64,000 nt of DNA from Williamsia sterculiae (GCF_900156495.1 NZ_FTNT01000014.1:62001-126000); one strand, 5' to 3'; shown: positions 25,971 to 36,900, counted from the stretch's first letter. A program made the numbers and translations. Notes: generated by a model not told the origin, from the sequence alone.

Positions 25971-26990
25971 ATGCGCTGGGCGGGGCAGGACATCGACGTC
26001 GACGACGGCGCCCTGCCGGGGCTCGGGCGCGCCGGACTGGTGCGCACGGTGCAGACCCCGGAGTTCGAGGGCATCACGTTCCACGAGGTGCTGTGCAAGT
26101 CGGCGCTGAATCAGGTGCCGGAGGCGTCGCGGCTCCCGTTCGAGTTCACCGTGAACACCTTTCGTGGCTGCAGCCACGCCTGCCGGTACTGCTTCGCGCG
26201 GCCCACTCATGAGTACCTCGACCTCGACGCGGGTAGCGACTTCGACACTCAGGTGGTGGTGAAGCTGAACGTCGCCGCGGTGTTGCGCAAGGAGCTACGC
26301 AGGCGGTCGTGGCAGCGAGATCCGGTCGCGTTGGGCACCAACACCGACCCGTATCAGCGGGCCGAGGGTCGCTATCGGCTCATGCCGGGGGTGATCAACG
26401 CGCTGACCGAATCCCGCACCCCCTTCTCGATCCTGACGAAGGGCACGCTGCTGCGTCGGGATCTGCCGCTGCTCCGGCAGGCGCGGACCCAGGTCCCGGT
26501 GAGCATAGGTATCTCGCTGGCCATCATCGACGACGACTTGCAGAAGCAGATCGAGCCGGGGACACCGTCGCCGCGGGCGCGGTTGGACCTGATCCGGGCG
26601 GTGGCCGACGCCGGTTTCGACTGCAACGTGATGGTCGCGCCGGTGATCCCGTACCTGACCGACTCGGTGGCGCATCTCGACGAGCTGCTGTCGCAGATCG
26701 CCGACGCGGGTGCGACGGGCGTGTCCGTGATCCCGATGCACCTGCGCAGCAGCACCAAACCGTGGTTCCTCGGATGGCTCGGCGAACATCATCCGGCGCT
26801 GATAAAGCGCTACCGGTTGCTCTACGGACGTGGCGCGTACGTGAGCCCCGACTACTCGGCGTGGCTCACCGACCGGCTGAACCCGCTCATCGCGCGGCAC
26901 GGGCTCGGTGGTCGGGCGCGGCACCGTGACGTGGTGCCGAGCTCGTCGGTGTCGACGCGCGTCGAGGCGCCCGAGCCGACCCTGTTCTGA
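25971..26990 (+). CDS. Rv2578c-family radical SAM protein
   Basis: 339 residues starting MRWAGQDIDVDDGALPGLGR. The radical SAM cluster motif CSHACRYCFARPTHEYL (CxxxCxxC) is preceded by FTVNTFRGCSHAC, and LGTNTDPYQRAEGRYRLMPG is typical of the SplB-like Rv2578c group. The reaction is unknown; repair or RNA modification are guesses. The start at 25971 is preferred: the open frame upstream overlaps the divergent GGDEF-EAL start region. It is convergent with embB across a repeat array. Confidence 0.87.
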   Translation: MRWAGQDIDVDDGALPGLGRAGLVRTVQTPEFEGITFHEVLCKSALNQVPEASRLPFEFTVNTFRGCSHACRYCFARPTHEYLDLDAGSDFDTQVVVKLNVAAVLRKELRRRSWQRDPVALGTNTDPYQRAEGRYRLMPGVINALTESRTPFSILTKGTLLRRDLPLLRQARTQVPVSIGISLAIIDDDLQKQIEPGTPSPRARLDLIRAVADAGFDCNVMVAPVIPYLTDSVAHLDELLSQIADAGATGVSVIPMHLRSSTKPWFLGWLGEHHPALIKRYRLLYGRGAYVSPDYSAWLTDRLNPLIARHGLGGRARHRDVVPSSSVSTRVEAPEPTLF

Positions 26991-27010
26991 CTGGTCGCGC
27001 GACGGCTTTC

Positions 27011-27157
27011 GGCCCGCTCGGTGTCGGTGTGGGCACGCTCGACGTCGTTGACGGCACGCTCGGTGCGGATGTGGGCACGCTCGACGTCGTTGACGGCACG
27101 CTCGACGGGGGAGACGTCGAGTGGGCTGTTGTTGCGGTCGAGTGGGCCGTCAGTAGC
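27011..27157. repeat. 21-nt-period inverted repeat array 1 (5 forward and 2 reverse units)
   Basis: Core GGC(C/A)CGCTCG begins at 27011, 27032, 27053, 27074 and 27095, each exactly 21 nt apart. The complementary core CGAGTGGGC then begins at 27118 and 27139, again 21 nt apart. A 34-nt stretch (27029-27062) is repeated exactly at 27071-27104. The last unit runs onto the embB stop codon (27150-27152). Transcripts from either side could fold into long stems, so it probably also ends both convergent genes. Confidence 0.8.
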
Positions 27158-30100
27158 CGACGGAACGCATCGGGGCGGGATCCCAGAGGCCGGAGCGGGT
27201 GGCGTTGCCGAGTTGCAGCTGGGCCGTCGGTGCGGGCTGTAGCTGCGTGAAGCGTTGCAGCGCACCCCAGTCGCGGCCCCAGTCGTTGCGCAGGTAGGTC
27301 GGCAGCAACGTGGGCGACAGCATGGCCTCGGTCAGGCCGAGCGGGCCACCCGCATCACCCGACATCCAGGTCTGGCTGTTGCGACGGGTCGCATCCGCAT
27401 CGGGCAGGATCCGCCACTGCGGGACCTGCACCACCCCGTACTTCACGCCCATCGGCCGTTGGCAGGGGAACACGAAGGCGGGCAGCCAGTCGATGAGCAC
27501 CGGGTCGGTACGACCCACCACGTCCTCGAGGGTCCGCATCGTGCTGATCCGCGGTGGGGTGACGGCCAGCCACTGGTTGGTCGACGTGCCGGTGTCGGAC
27601 GCGACGATCCGCACCACCGACGACCCGCGGGGGGAGCGGTCCAGCGGGAACCGCAGATTCCGCCAGGTGGGCTGCGGGCCGATGTCCAGCGGCGACATGG
27701 TGCCGGTGGGTGTCACGGCACCGTCGGCGCCGACGCGGCCGAACTGCATCACCAGCTTCTGACCCGACTGCGCGACGCCCTGACCGTTGACCGCCTGCAC
27801 CGCACCGGCGACGGACACGCTGAGCAGCGGCCGCGAGGCGTCGGCGGTGGGCATCTGGTACCAGTCCGACGTGAGCGAGCCCGCCGACGAGCTGCCGTAG
27901 CTGCCCAGCACCGGCGTGCGCGCCGGGGACAGGCCGAACGGCAACCGGGCGGTGGATCCGTTGACGCCGCGAGCGCCCTGACCGCCATTGATACCGCCCT
28001 GCGAGGACTCCGACTCGGTGTCCGACGACCCCGCGCTGTTCTGCGCGGTGTTCTGGGCCTGGCTGGTGGAGTCCTGATCGACGGTGGAGTCGAGCGAGAG
28101 GTCGTTGGGGATGCCGTTGGGGGTGAACCCGGTCATCGACGCCCCGGCCAGCGCGTCACCCGGAGTCGGGCTGTTCTGCCCGGCGACCCGGGCCGGTTGC
28201 AGCAGCCCGGCGTTCGGATCCCGCTCGACGAGCACGTCGTTGGCCAGTCCGCAGACGTTGCCCTGCAGGGCGCGGACATTGGACGTGGTCCAGGAGAAGC
28301 TGTGGCGCTGTACGTAGGCGCCCTTGGCCAGCGACAGCACCTCGAAGGCGACCACCAGTGCGGCGACGACGGCCAGCGGCGACACATGCACCCGACTGAG
28401 CAGGCCGGTCTGTCCGTCGCGGACGTCCTGGTCGACGTAGTCGTCACGGAAGTGCTGCCACAGACCGACCAGGGCCACGATCACGCCGATCACCATGATC
28501 GCGTTGCCGAAGCCGATGCCCCCCAGTGACGGCGGCCGGTCCCACCACGGCACCCCGTAGCTGCCGACGAACCACCACACGTTCTGGCCGGTGAACGCCA
28601 ACCCGGTGATGAACAGCACCGCGGCGGCGAAGAAGGTCCGATTGCGACGACGACGCAGCATGGCCGGCGCCATCATCGCGCCCGCCGCCGCGGCCAGTCC
28701 CGCGCCGACACACGCGTACACACCGAGGTGATGGGTCCACTTGGTCGGCGTGAACGCCATGAAGAACATCGTCCCGAACATGACCGCGATGAGACGCCAG
28801 ATGGGTCCCTTCGCGACACCACGCGGCATCCGCCTGCGCAACATGGTCAGCAGCACCACCGCCAGGCACAGGAAGACGATGAGCACGCCGAACCGGCGGG
28901 CCAACGAGCCGTCGGCGGTGGGCAGCATCAGATAGTAGAAACGGATCGGCTCCTGCCACCACTCGAGGGTGGGTCCCACCTGGCTGGCGACCTTGTAGGC
29001 GGTGAGGATCGTCGACAGCGTCTGGTCCCCGAACACCAGGAACAGCACGGCCGTACCGGAGGCCAGCAGCGGGGCCAACAGCGGCAGCAGGCCGTCGCGT
29101 TCGCGGCGGGCCATCAACCGGGTGAGGAGCGGCCGGATACCGGCCAGCAGAGCGGCCACCGCGATCAGCCCGCCGGGAGCCAACGCGAGGGTGAACGCGG
29201 CCGAGATGGTCGCCACCGCGAGCGGCAGGAACCGTCCGGTGGCGACGGCGCGTTCCACGCAGCACCAGGTCAGGATGGCGCCCACCGCGATGAACGGTTC
29301 CGGACGCAACCCGTTGTTCAGCGGCAACCAGACCGCCAGCATCACGAACGCCGCCGACCACAGGGCCGGGGTACTGGCGCGCACGCTGTTGCCCAGGCGT
29401 GGGATCACCTCACGGCTGATCAGCCACCAACCCAGCACGCCCAACAGGAACGCGGGGAGCCGCATCCACGGCGCGGCCAGGCTCACGTGCGTCATCAGCG
29501 AGAACAGCTGCGAATGCCAGCCGAACGGATCCTGCGGGACGCCGAAGTAGCGGTAGTAGTTGTCGGCGTAACCGGCGTCGGACGTGATCCGGGCGACGGT
29601 GAAGATGTAACCGTCGTCGGAGGTGTTGGCGCCGATCAGCCACCACGCCGCGAGGATGACGAACACGATCGCGTCGAGTGGGCGGATCCGCCACCATCCG
29701 ACCGGTAGGAAGCGCTGGTGCCGACGGCCGTCACGGCTGTCGAGTACGGCCAGCGCGACCAGGGAAATCAGCGTGGACACGATACCGATGACCAGCGCCC
29801 AGAACTTCAGCGTGGTGGGCGTGGTGACGTAGCGGGTGTCGATGGTCGCGTGCACCGACATCGCATCCGGGGAGGTGGTCGCCGGGAGGTCGGTGTAGAC
29901 GCCGGTGATCTGCGGACGCAGGTTGGGGTCCTTGACGTCGAACGACGTCTGGTCGGATCCGTCGGAGCCCGCGCCGACACCTTGGACCGAGGCCCGCATT
30001 CCGGTGCCGTCGGCGTGCACGACGATGGTGCACCCGGGTGTCGATTGCGCTTCCGCGCGCGGGATGGTCAGCAGCACCACGTCACGCACGGTCAGCTGCA

Positions 30101-30494
30101 ACCGGTCGGTGGTCGTCTTGACGAACAGTCCGCGAGAGCTGGCGTCCTGGCCGTTCTTGGGCACGGTGGACAGCAGCACCCCACCGTCCCTGCCGGTCTG
30201 CGCGGCAGGCGCACAGGCGGTCCGCACGTCGAGGTCGATGGGGACGAATGCGGCCAGCGGCGCGTTGACGCTGCCGATCCTGCCCTGCTGGGGCCACTGC
30301 AGATCGGCGGTGGACTGGTTCACCGGCAGCAGCGGACTCAGGCAGGCCAGCAGCAGACCGAGTAAACCGGTGACGACGGCAACGATCTTGGCCCACCGGA
30401 ACCGGACGTCCGATGGTGGCCGACGGAAGACGCTGGACGACGTCGCGGGCGGTGGGGTCGCCGGCGGCGGGGTGGTGGTCACGCTGTCAGTCAT
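27150..30494 (-). CDS. embB: Arabinosyltransferase EmbB-like
   Basis: 1114 residues, third of three tandem emb genes. GT-C membrane enzyme adding arabinofuranose from decaprenyl-phospho-arabinose to arabinan. N-terminal helix, extracytoplasmic domain, catalytic loop NTSDDGYIFTVAR (Asp 293/294), many membrane helices, then a C-terminal carbohydrate-binding domain ending RSGLWDPAPMR. The flanking loop (FGWHSQLFSLMTHVS..WMRLP) is closest to EmbB of the three. The position equal to M. tuberculosis EmbB Met306, the main ethambutol-resistance site, is Val here, and Leu304 is Phe. The start at 30494 overlaps the embA stop (ATGACTGA). Confidence 0.92.
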   Translation of the reverse strand: MTDSVTTTPPPATPPPATSSSVFRRPPSDVRFRWAKIVAVVTGLLGLLLACLSPLLPVNQSTADLQWPQQGRIGSVNAPLAAFVPIDLDVRTACAPAAQTGRDGGVLLSTVPKNGQDASSRGLFVKTTTDRLQLTVRDVVLLTIPRAEAQSTPGCTIVVHADGTGMRASVQGVGAGSDGSDQTSFDVKDPNLRPQITGVYTDLPATTSPDAMSVHATIDTRYVTTPTTLKFWALVIGIVSTLISLVALAVLDSRDGRRHQRFLPVGWWRIRPLDAIVFVILAAWWLIGANTSDDGYIFTVARITSDAGYADNYYRYFGVPQDPFGWHSQLFSLMTHVSLAAPWMRLPAFLLGVLGWWLISREVIPRLGNSVRASTPALWSAAFVMLAVWLPLNNGLRPEPFIAVGAILTWCCVERAVATGRFLPLAVATISAAFTLALAPGGLIAVAALLAGIRPLLTRLMARRERDGLLPLLAPLLASGTAVLFLVFGDQTLSTILTAYKVASQVGPTLEWWQEPIRFYYLMLPTADGSLARRFGVLIVFLCLAVVLLTMLRRRMPRGVAKGPIWRLIAVMFGTMFFMAFTPTKWTHHLGVYACVGAGLAAAAGAMMAPAMLRRRRNRTFFAAAVLFITGLAFTGQNVWWFVGSYGVPWWDRPPSLGGIGFGNAIMVIGVIVALVGLWQHFRDDYVDQDVRDGQTGLLSRVHVSPLAVVAALVVAFEVLSLAKGAYVQRHSFSWTTSNVRALQGNVCGLANDVLVERDPNAGLLQPARVAGQNSPTPGDALAGASMTGFTPNGIPNDLSLDSTVDQDSTSQAQNTAQNSAGSSDTESESSQGGINGGQGARGVNGSTARLPFGLSPARTPVLGSYGSSSAGSLTSDWYQMPTADASRPLLSVSVAGAVQAVNGQGVAQSGQKLVMQFGRVGADGAVTPTGTMSPLDIGPQPTWRNLRFPLDRSPRGSSVVRIVASDTGTSTNQWLAVTPPRISTMRTLEDVVGRTDPVLIDWLPAFVFPCQRPMGVKYGVVQVPQWRILPDADATRRNSQTWMSGDAGGPLGLTEAMLSPTLLPTYLRNDWGRDWGALQRFTQLQPAPTAQLQLGNATRSGLWDPAPMRSVGY

Positions 30495-33400
30495 CTGCGC
30501 GCACCGCCCTGATCGCACCGTTGCGGGTCCAGCCCCACGTTGTCTCCGATCCTGTCCTGATGGTGGCGGCGGGTGCATCACCCGTCAGCGGGGTCAGTCG
30601 CTGCAGCGAACCCCAATCCCGGAACCAATCGTTGCGCAGATAGGTCGAGACGGTGTCGGCGCTGGTGGTGGAGCCGGAGATGCCCAGCAGGCCACCGGCG
30701 TCGGCGTCCATCCACGACTTGGACTGCGACACCGCGGTCACCCGGTCGGGGAGGATCCGCCACTGCGGGACCTGCGACACGCCGTTGCGCACCGACACCG
30801 CGTGTTGGCAGGGGAACTGTGCCGCGACCGCGAAGTCGATCAGGGTGGGGGTGGAGTCACCGACCACCTGCTGCAGGGTCCGCAGGTGTGGCGCCCGCGG
30901 CGGGGTCACCGCCAGCCACTGCTTGGGGTTGAGATTGGTGTCCTTGGCGACGATGCGCATCGCGGTGGCATCGGCGGGCACGTCGGCCATCGGTACCCGC
31001 ATGTCGCGCCACGGCCGGTTGGGGGCGTCGGGACCGGGGTCGATGGGGGTGACCGGTTGGCCGATGGGGCTGAAGGCGCCGCCCGAACCGGCGCGCCCGA
31101 ACTCCACCTGCAGGCTCTGACCGAACTGCGGTACGCCGTGGTCGTCGACGGCGAAGATGGACCCCGCGGCGCTGATCACCAGCAGAGGCGAGCTGCTGCG
31201 GTCGGGCAGCTGGTACCACCCGCTGGTCAGGTCGGCCTCGCCTCCGCTGTAGCCGTAGCTGCCCAGCACCGGGGTGGTCTCCGGGTCGAGCCCGAACGGC
31301 AGTTTGACGGTGGATCCGTTGACGGTGGTCGGGCCGAAACCACCCAAGGTGCCCGCGCTGCCGCCGCCGACGACGAACGAGTTGCCGCTGGACCCGGCGA
31401 CGTCCTGGACTCCGGGGCGCAGCGAGTCGTACTCGGGGCTCAGATCGGACTTCACGCCGTTGGGGGTGAACCCGACCGACTTGTCACCGGCCAGTGCCTC
31501 CGTGGCGGACCCACCGTTGGTGGGTCGCAGCATGCCCGTGTTCGGGTCCTCCTCGACGAGCACGTCGTCGGCCATCGCGCAGCTATTGCCGCGCAACGCG
31601 TCCAGGTTCGCCGACAGCTGGGTGAACTCGTCGTGGCGGCTGACCGCGGCCTTGGCGAAGACCAGGACCATGCAGACCACCATCAATCCGGCGATCAGCG
31701 CGATGGGGGTCGATGCGGCGGTCAATCGCACCCGGTCGGCGCGGGTCCCGGATCGTTCGACTCCGCCGTGCGCCTCGTCGTGGGCGAGTCCGGGGTTGGC
31801 GACGAAGTCGGTGCGCAGGTGCTGCCAGGTGGCCAGCGCCGCGGTCAGCACCGCCAACGCCAGGAAGATCGTCGACACCTGGATGCCGGCCAGCACCGGG
31901 GCGCGGTCGAACCAGGAGATGCCGAAGTTGAGCCCCCAGGGCCAGGCGTTGTAACCGGCCATCGCGGCGGCCAGCGCGAACAGCAGGCCGGAGACGAAGA
32001 CGGTCAGGTTGCGGGTGGACCGGGACGCGGACTCGGCGACGGCGACCGTCGCGGCGGCGGCGATGGCGGCGGCCACACCGGCGAACACGCCGAACTGGAT
32101 GGTCCACTTGGTGGGGGTGAACACCCACAGCACCAGGGTCACCAGCACCGCGCCCAGCGCACGCCAGATCGGTCCCGGCACGAGCTGACCGATGCGGCGA
32201 CGACGCAGCAGCACGGCCAACACCACCAGCAGCGCGCCGAACAGCAGCAGCACCGGCACCCGGCGGGTCAGCGACCCGTCGGGGGACGTGACCGCGATGA
32301 AGTAGTAGCGCAGGTACTCCTGGTTCCACAGCATCACCGGTCCGGTGACCAGGCGCACCCGCACGGCCTCGGCCACCGCCGCGGCGGTCTGGTCGCGGAA
32401 CGCCACCACCAGGACCAGCAGCCCCGCGGCCAGGACAGGCGCCAACAGTGACAGCAGACCCGTCTCGCGCCGTCGGGTGATCAACAGCTTGAGCATGGGG
32501 CGGGCGCCGACGATGAGGACCGCTACCGCCACCAGCCCGTGCGGGGCGGCGGCGAGGGTGAAGCCTGCGGCGGTGGTGGCCAGAGCGGCGGGCAGCAACC
32601 GCCGGGTGGAGATGGCCTGTTCCACACCCCACCAGGTGAGCAGCGACCCCAGGATGATCACCGATTCGCTGCGCAGTCCGCTGGCGAACGGCAACCAGAA
32701 CGCGGTGAAGACCGCGGCGGCGGCCCACAGGGCCCACGCGCTGCGGCGCACGGCGGCGCCGAGCCGGGGCAGCAGCACACGGCTGAGGATGAACCAGGAG
32801 ATCAGCCCGGCCAGCAGGGACGGGATGCGCATCCAGACGCCCGCGGTGGAGATCTCCGACCACTGCGACAGGAAGCTGTAGTACCAGTCGAACGGCGCCT
32901 CGGGGATGCCGAAGTAGCGGTAGTAGTCCATCAGGTACCCGGACTGATGGCCGACGCGTCCCATGGTGAGGATGTAGCCGTCGTCGCCGGTGCCCGCGCC
33001 GAGGAAGTGCCAGACGATCAGCGTCGCGGTGACCGCGAGGTCGGTGGGACGGGGGAGGAGCAACCGTCGCCACCAGGTGCCGGACCGTGCCCCGACCCGA
33101 CGGTGGTAGCCGCCCGCGCGGTCGAGGAGTCCGAGCGCGACCAGCGCGACGAGGGTGGCCAACACGGCCAACACGATGGCGGTGATCTTGATCGCCGACG
33201 GTCCGGTGGAGAATCGGCTGTCGATCTCGACGTGCACCCGCAGACCATCTGCGGCACGGACGTCGGCGGTGCTCAACGCGCTGTAGATGCCCGACACCTG
33301 CGGCCGCGAGATCGGGCCGAGGTGTCCTACGGGACCGAGCCCGACGAACTGGGCCGACGGACCGGTGTTGTCCGACCGCAGGATCAGCGAGCGACACCTG

Positions 33401-33798
33401 GACGAGGCGATGTCGGCGCGGGATGCGGTGGCGGCCACCCCGTTGCGAAAGCTGACGGTGACCGTCGACGCGGACGCGGAGACGATCAGCGCTCGGTCGG
33501 CGGCGTTCTCCGCACTCGACGGCATGGTCGAGAGGAGCACTCCGCCGTCGGCGGGCAGGCGTGCGATCAGCGCGCAGGGGATGGTGGCGTCCAGTGCAGC
33601 GGGGGTCTGCTCGATGAGCGGGGCGACCACCGACGAGGTGTCGCCCGCGAGGTCGCGCTGCGGCCAGTCGAAGGACGCGGTCGTCTGGTTCACCGGCAGG
33701 AGCGGGGTGAGGACCGCGAGCACGGCTCCGAGCAATCCGGCGACGACAGCGACGATGCGGAGGGTCCTCACCGGGAGGACTCGGGCTGACGTCGGCAC
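30487..33798 (-). CDS. embA: Arabinosyltransferase EmbA-like
   Basis: 1103 residues, second of the emb series. The catalytic loop is GTGDDGYILTMGR, and APFDWYYSFLSQWSEISTAGVWMRIP matches EmbA more than EmbB or EmbC; EmbA normally works as a heterodimer with EmbB on arabinogalactan. The C-terminal end (TTWGWTRNGAIRAVR) lacks the SGLW motif of its paralogues. GTG at 33798 was chosen: the open frame continues 363 nt upstream into the embC 3' end in non-family sequence, while 33798 gives MPTSARVLPVRTLRIVAVV and stands 8 nt after a TAACAT element. Confidence 0.92.
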   Translation of the reverse strand: MPTSARVLPVRTLRIVAVVAGLLGAVLAVLTPLLPVNQTTASFDWPQRDLAGDTSSVVAPLIEQTPAALDATIPCALIARLPADGGVLLSTMPSSAENAADRALIVSASASTVTVSFRNGVAATASRADIASSRCRSLILRSDNTGPSAQFVGLGPVGHLGPISRPQVSGIYSALSTADVRAADGLRVHVEIDSRFSTGPSAIKITAIVLAVLATLVALVALGLLDRAGGYHRRVGARSGTWWRRLLLPRPTDLAVTATLIVWHFLGAGTGDDGYILTMGRVGHQSGYLMDYYRYFGIPEAPFDWYYSFLSQWSEISTAGVWMRIPSLLAGLISWFILSRVLLPRLGAAVRRSAWALWAAAAVFTAFWLPFASGLRSESVIILGSLLTWWGVEQAISTRRLLPAALATTAAGFTLAAAPHGLVAVAVLIVGARPMLKLLITRRRETGLLSLLAPVLAAGLLVLVVAFRDQTAAAVAEAVRVRLVTGPVMLWNQEYLRYYFIAVTSPDGSLTRRVPVLLLFGALLVVLAVLLRRRRIGQLVPGPIWRALGAVLVTLVLWVFTPTKWTIQFGVFAGVAAAIAAAATVAVAESASRSTRNLTVFVSGLLFALAAAMAGYNAWPWGLNFGISWFDRAPVLAGIQVSTIFLALAVLTAALATWQHLRTDFVANPGLAHDEAHGGVERSGTRADRVRLTAASTPIALIAGLMVVCMVLVFAKAAVSRHDEFTQLSANLDALRGNSCAMADDVLVEEDPNTGMLRPTNGGSATEALAGDKSVGFTPNGVKSDLSPEYDSLRPGVQDVAGSSGNSFVVGGGSAGTLGGFGPTTVNGSTVKLPFGLDPETTPVLGSYGYSGGEADLTSGWYQLPDRSSSPLLVISAAGSIFAVDDHGVPQFGQSLQVEFGRAGSGGAFSPIGQPVTPIDPGPDAPNRPWRDMRVPMADVPADATAMRIVAKDTNLNPKQWLAVTPPRAPHLRTLQQVVGDSTPTLIDFAVAAQFPCQHAVSVRNGVSQVPQWRILPDRVTAVSQSKSWMDADAGGLLGISGSTTSADTVSTYLRNDWFRDWGSLQRLTPLTGDAPAATIRTGSETTWGWTRNGAIRAVRADD

Positions 33799-33806
33799 GG
33801 GCTCTG

Positions 33807-33812
33807 ATGTTA
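33807..33812 (-). promoter_or_regulatory. Putative -10 element of embA (leaderless)
   Basis: TAACAT on the minus strand with 8 nt to the GTG start. The same hexamer with the same spacing precedes embC. TANNNT this close to a start codon indicates a leaderless or near-leaderless transcript, common in Mycobacteriales. Confidence 0.5.
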
Positions 33813-33919
33813 GGCGATACTCCTGTGACTTCCGCATCCGCCGAGCCGTGGACCGCGCCCCGACCATGTTGACCTGGCAGGTGTGCGGTCGACCGGCATC
33901 CCGCGATCGGGGTCGTCGA

Positions 33920-36900
33920 TCAGTACCGGATGGGTGCGGGACTCCACAGTCCCGACCGGGTGGCGTCGCCGAGTTGCAGTTGGGCGCGGGTGCTGACGTC
34001 GCCGAACGGCTCGTAGCGTTCCAGGGATCCCCAGTCGCGACCGATGTCGCCCTGCAGGTAGCTCGGGATCGCGGTCGGGTCGAGGGCCACCTCGATCCAA
34101 CCGAGTGGCCCGCCGCCGAAGCTGTCCTGCCATGCCGAGACCGCCGCCGACAGGTCGGCACCGGGCATGATCCGCCACCGCGGGACCTCGGCGACGCCGT
34201 AGCGGTGGTCGAACGGGCGCTGACAGGGGAACGCCAGCCCCGACGTCCAGTCGATCTGCACCGGGTCGGAATCGCCGACCACCTGCTGCAGCGACTCCAG
34301 CCGCGGGGCCCGCGGCGGGGTGACGACCATGAAGCGGTCCTTGGCCAGGTTGTCGTCCTTGGCGACGATCCGCAGCGCGGTCGCGTCCTGCGGTACCGAA
34401 CTGCGGTAGATGCGCAGGTTGCGCCACGACGGCTGTGGACCCGGGTCGATCATGTCGACGTTGCCCGCCGGAGTCAGCTGGGCGTCCTTGGTGACCCCTG
34501 CGCTGACCGTGTCGGTGCTGTACTGCAGGCGCAGATCCGAGTTCTGGAACCGTCCGGCCACCGACATGGTGATCAGCGGTTGGTCAGACTGCTTGGGCGG
34601 CAACCGGAACCAGGACGAGGTGAGGTACGCGGGCACCTGATTGTCGTCGGAGTAACTGCCCAGCACCGGGGTGGTCGCCGGGTTCAGGGTGAACGGCAGC
34701 TTGGCGCGGCTGCCGTTGACACCCGGCTGGGAGGTCTCGCCACCGCCGGTGCCGCCGGTGTTGGAGTTCAGCACGTCCGCCGACGCGGCGACGTTGGAGG
34801 AGAGCACCCCCAACGAGTCGGCGCTGGCGCTGGAGTCGAGGCTCTCCGGGACGCCGTTGGGGGAGAAACCGACCGTCGGTTGGGGGACCAGCGAATTCGA
34901 CGACTCGTCGTCACCGGAGGAGGACAGCGGTTCCTGCGCCTGTTGCACCGCGGGACCGCGCAGCGGGTCCGCCGCGGCGGTCGGGTCCACCGGGGCGAGC
35001 ATGCCCGCGCTCGGGTCGCGTTCCACCAGGACCTTGTCGGCCATCCCGCAGGTCTGACCACTCAGGTTGGCCAGGTTGGACGACTGCAGGGAGAACGACC
35101 CGCTCTGATTGGTCCCGGCGATCACGGCGGTCGCGATCTCCAACGTCACCACCGCGGCGGCGGCGACCGCGAGCGGAGACGCGACCAACGGCCGCAATCG
35201 GCCGAGCCGGCCGGCCGAGCGGCCCGTGCGGGAACGGCCGGCGAGGGTGCCGTCGAACGGTTCCCGGAAGTGGAACCACCCGGCCAGGAGCAGGGCGACC
35301 GCCGCCGCGTACAGCAGCAGACTGCCGAGCGCGACGCCGATCCGCACCGGCATCGTCCCCCACGGCATCCCCCAGTTGGAGTAGTAGAAACCGGCGTTGG
35401 GGGCGGTGAAGGTGAGTCCGGTGATGAAGAGGACCAGCGCGATGAACAGCAGTCGGTTGCGGCGCGAGTGCAACGCGTCGGAGGTGACGGCGACCGCGGC
35501 GATGGCGGCCAACGCCGCGGCGAGACCGGCGAACACCCCGAAGTGGTGGGTCCACTTGGTGGGGGTGAACATCAGGAAGATCAGCGACGCGAAGGTGATC
35601 CCGACGATCCGGCGGGTGGGTCCGAGTGCGGTCCCGGGGATGCGGCTCTTGCGGATCAGCATCGCACCGGACACCACCAGCCCGACCAGCATGGCCAGTA
35701 CGGCGAACCGGCGGCCCACCGAACCGTTGGCGGAGAACTCGAAGAGCGCCGAGTAGCGGTTGATCTCGTTGTACCAGTGCAGCGACGGCCCCAGCGCGGT
35801 CTTCATCTTCGACGACAGCACGAACGACGAGAGGGTCAGGTCGGAGAACACCACGAAGATGACGAAGGTCCCGGCGGCGAGGATCGGCGCGAGCAACGCC
35901 GCATACGAACCGCGGATACCCCCGGGCAGCGCGCGGGCGCGCTTGATGAGCGCCATCACCATCGGCCGGGCGCCGGCGATCAGGGCCGCCACGGCCATCA
36001 ACCCGGTGGGTCCCGCGGCCAACGAGAACGCACCCACCGTGCAGGCCACCGCGGCGGGCAGCAGACGTCCGGTGGCGATGGCGCGTTCCACCGAACACCA
36101 GGTCAGCAGGGCGCCGAGGCAGATGATCGGTTCCGGGCGCAGCCCGTTGTTGAACGGGAACCACGACGCCAGGAACACGAACGCCGCGGTCCAGGCGACG
36201 GTCTTGCTGGTGGTCGCGGCCCGACCCAGCCGCGGCAGCACCTCGTGGCTGATGATCAACCACACCAGCACCCCGCAGAGCAGGGCGGGCAGCCGCATCC
36301 ACGTGCTGGCGGTGGTGACGTGGCTGAGCCAGCCGAAGACCGCGTAATACCAGCCGAACGGTGCCTCCGGGGCGCCGTACCAGCGGTAGTAGTTCGCGGT
36401 GTACCCGGCGTGTTCGGCCAACCTGGACATGGTCAGCAGGTAACCGTCGTCGGAGGTGTTCACCCCGATGAAGTGCCACACCACCAACGCCGCGACCACC
36501 ACGCCGTCGCGGATGTTGAACCTCCACCAGCGGGCGGGCAGGAATCGGCGGTGCCGTCGGCCGTCGGTGGAATCGAGAACGGCCAGCGCGATCAGCGACA
36601 GGACGGTGCAGACGATCCCGATGGTCATCGCCGCGGTCTTCAGCGCCGTCCGCGAGGTGCTGTAGCGGTCGTCGACGGTGGCGTGAGCACGTAGTCCGGC
36701 GATGTCGGTCGCGGGACCGGACAGATCGGTGAAGATGCCGGTCATCTCGGGACGTTGGTCGCCGTCGGAGGTGGAGGCCCGCAGCGGGGAACCGTCGGGT
36801 CCGGTCATCCCGACGAATTCGGCGGTCACCTCGGACGATGTCGCGGTCACGTCGATGCTGCGGCATCCCGACGACTGGAGGGCCGCCACCGTGGTGCTGA

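Noticed and set aside
27011..27157. CRISPR array
   Set aside because: Units are about 21 nt apart without unique spacers of 30 nt or more, they invert partway, and no cas genes are in the window.
33799..34161. N-terminal extension of EmbA upstream of 33798
   Set aside because: The added residues are Arg/Ser-rich shadow sequence of embC and have no family likeness. GTG 33798 with its -10 element is a better start.
33287..36694. Very long open frame (about 1135 codons) on the plus strand opposite embC and embA
   Set aside because: The minus-strand Emb proteins explain this DNA fully. The antisense translation is Arg/Gly/His/Gln-rich low-complexity sequence typical of GC-rich shadow frames. 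A similar frame at 29905-32451 was rejected for the same reason.
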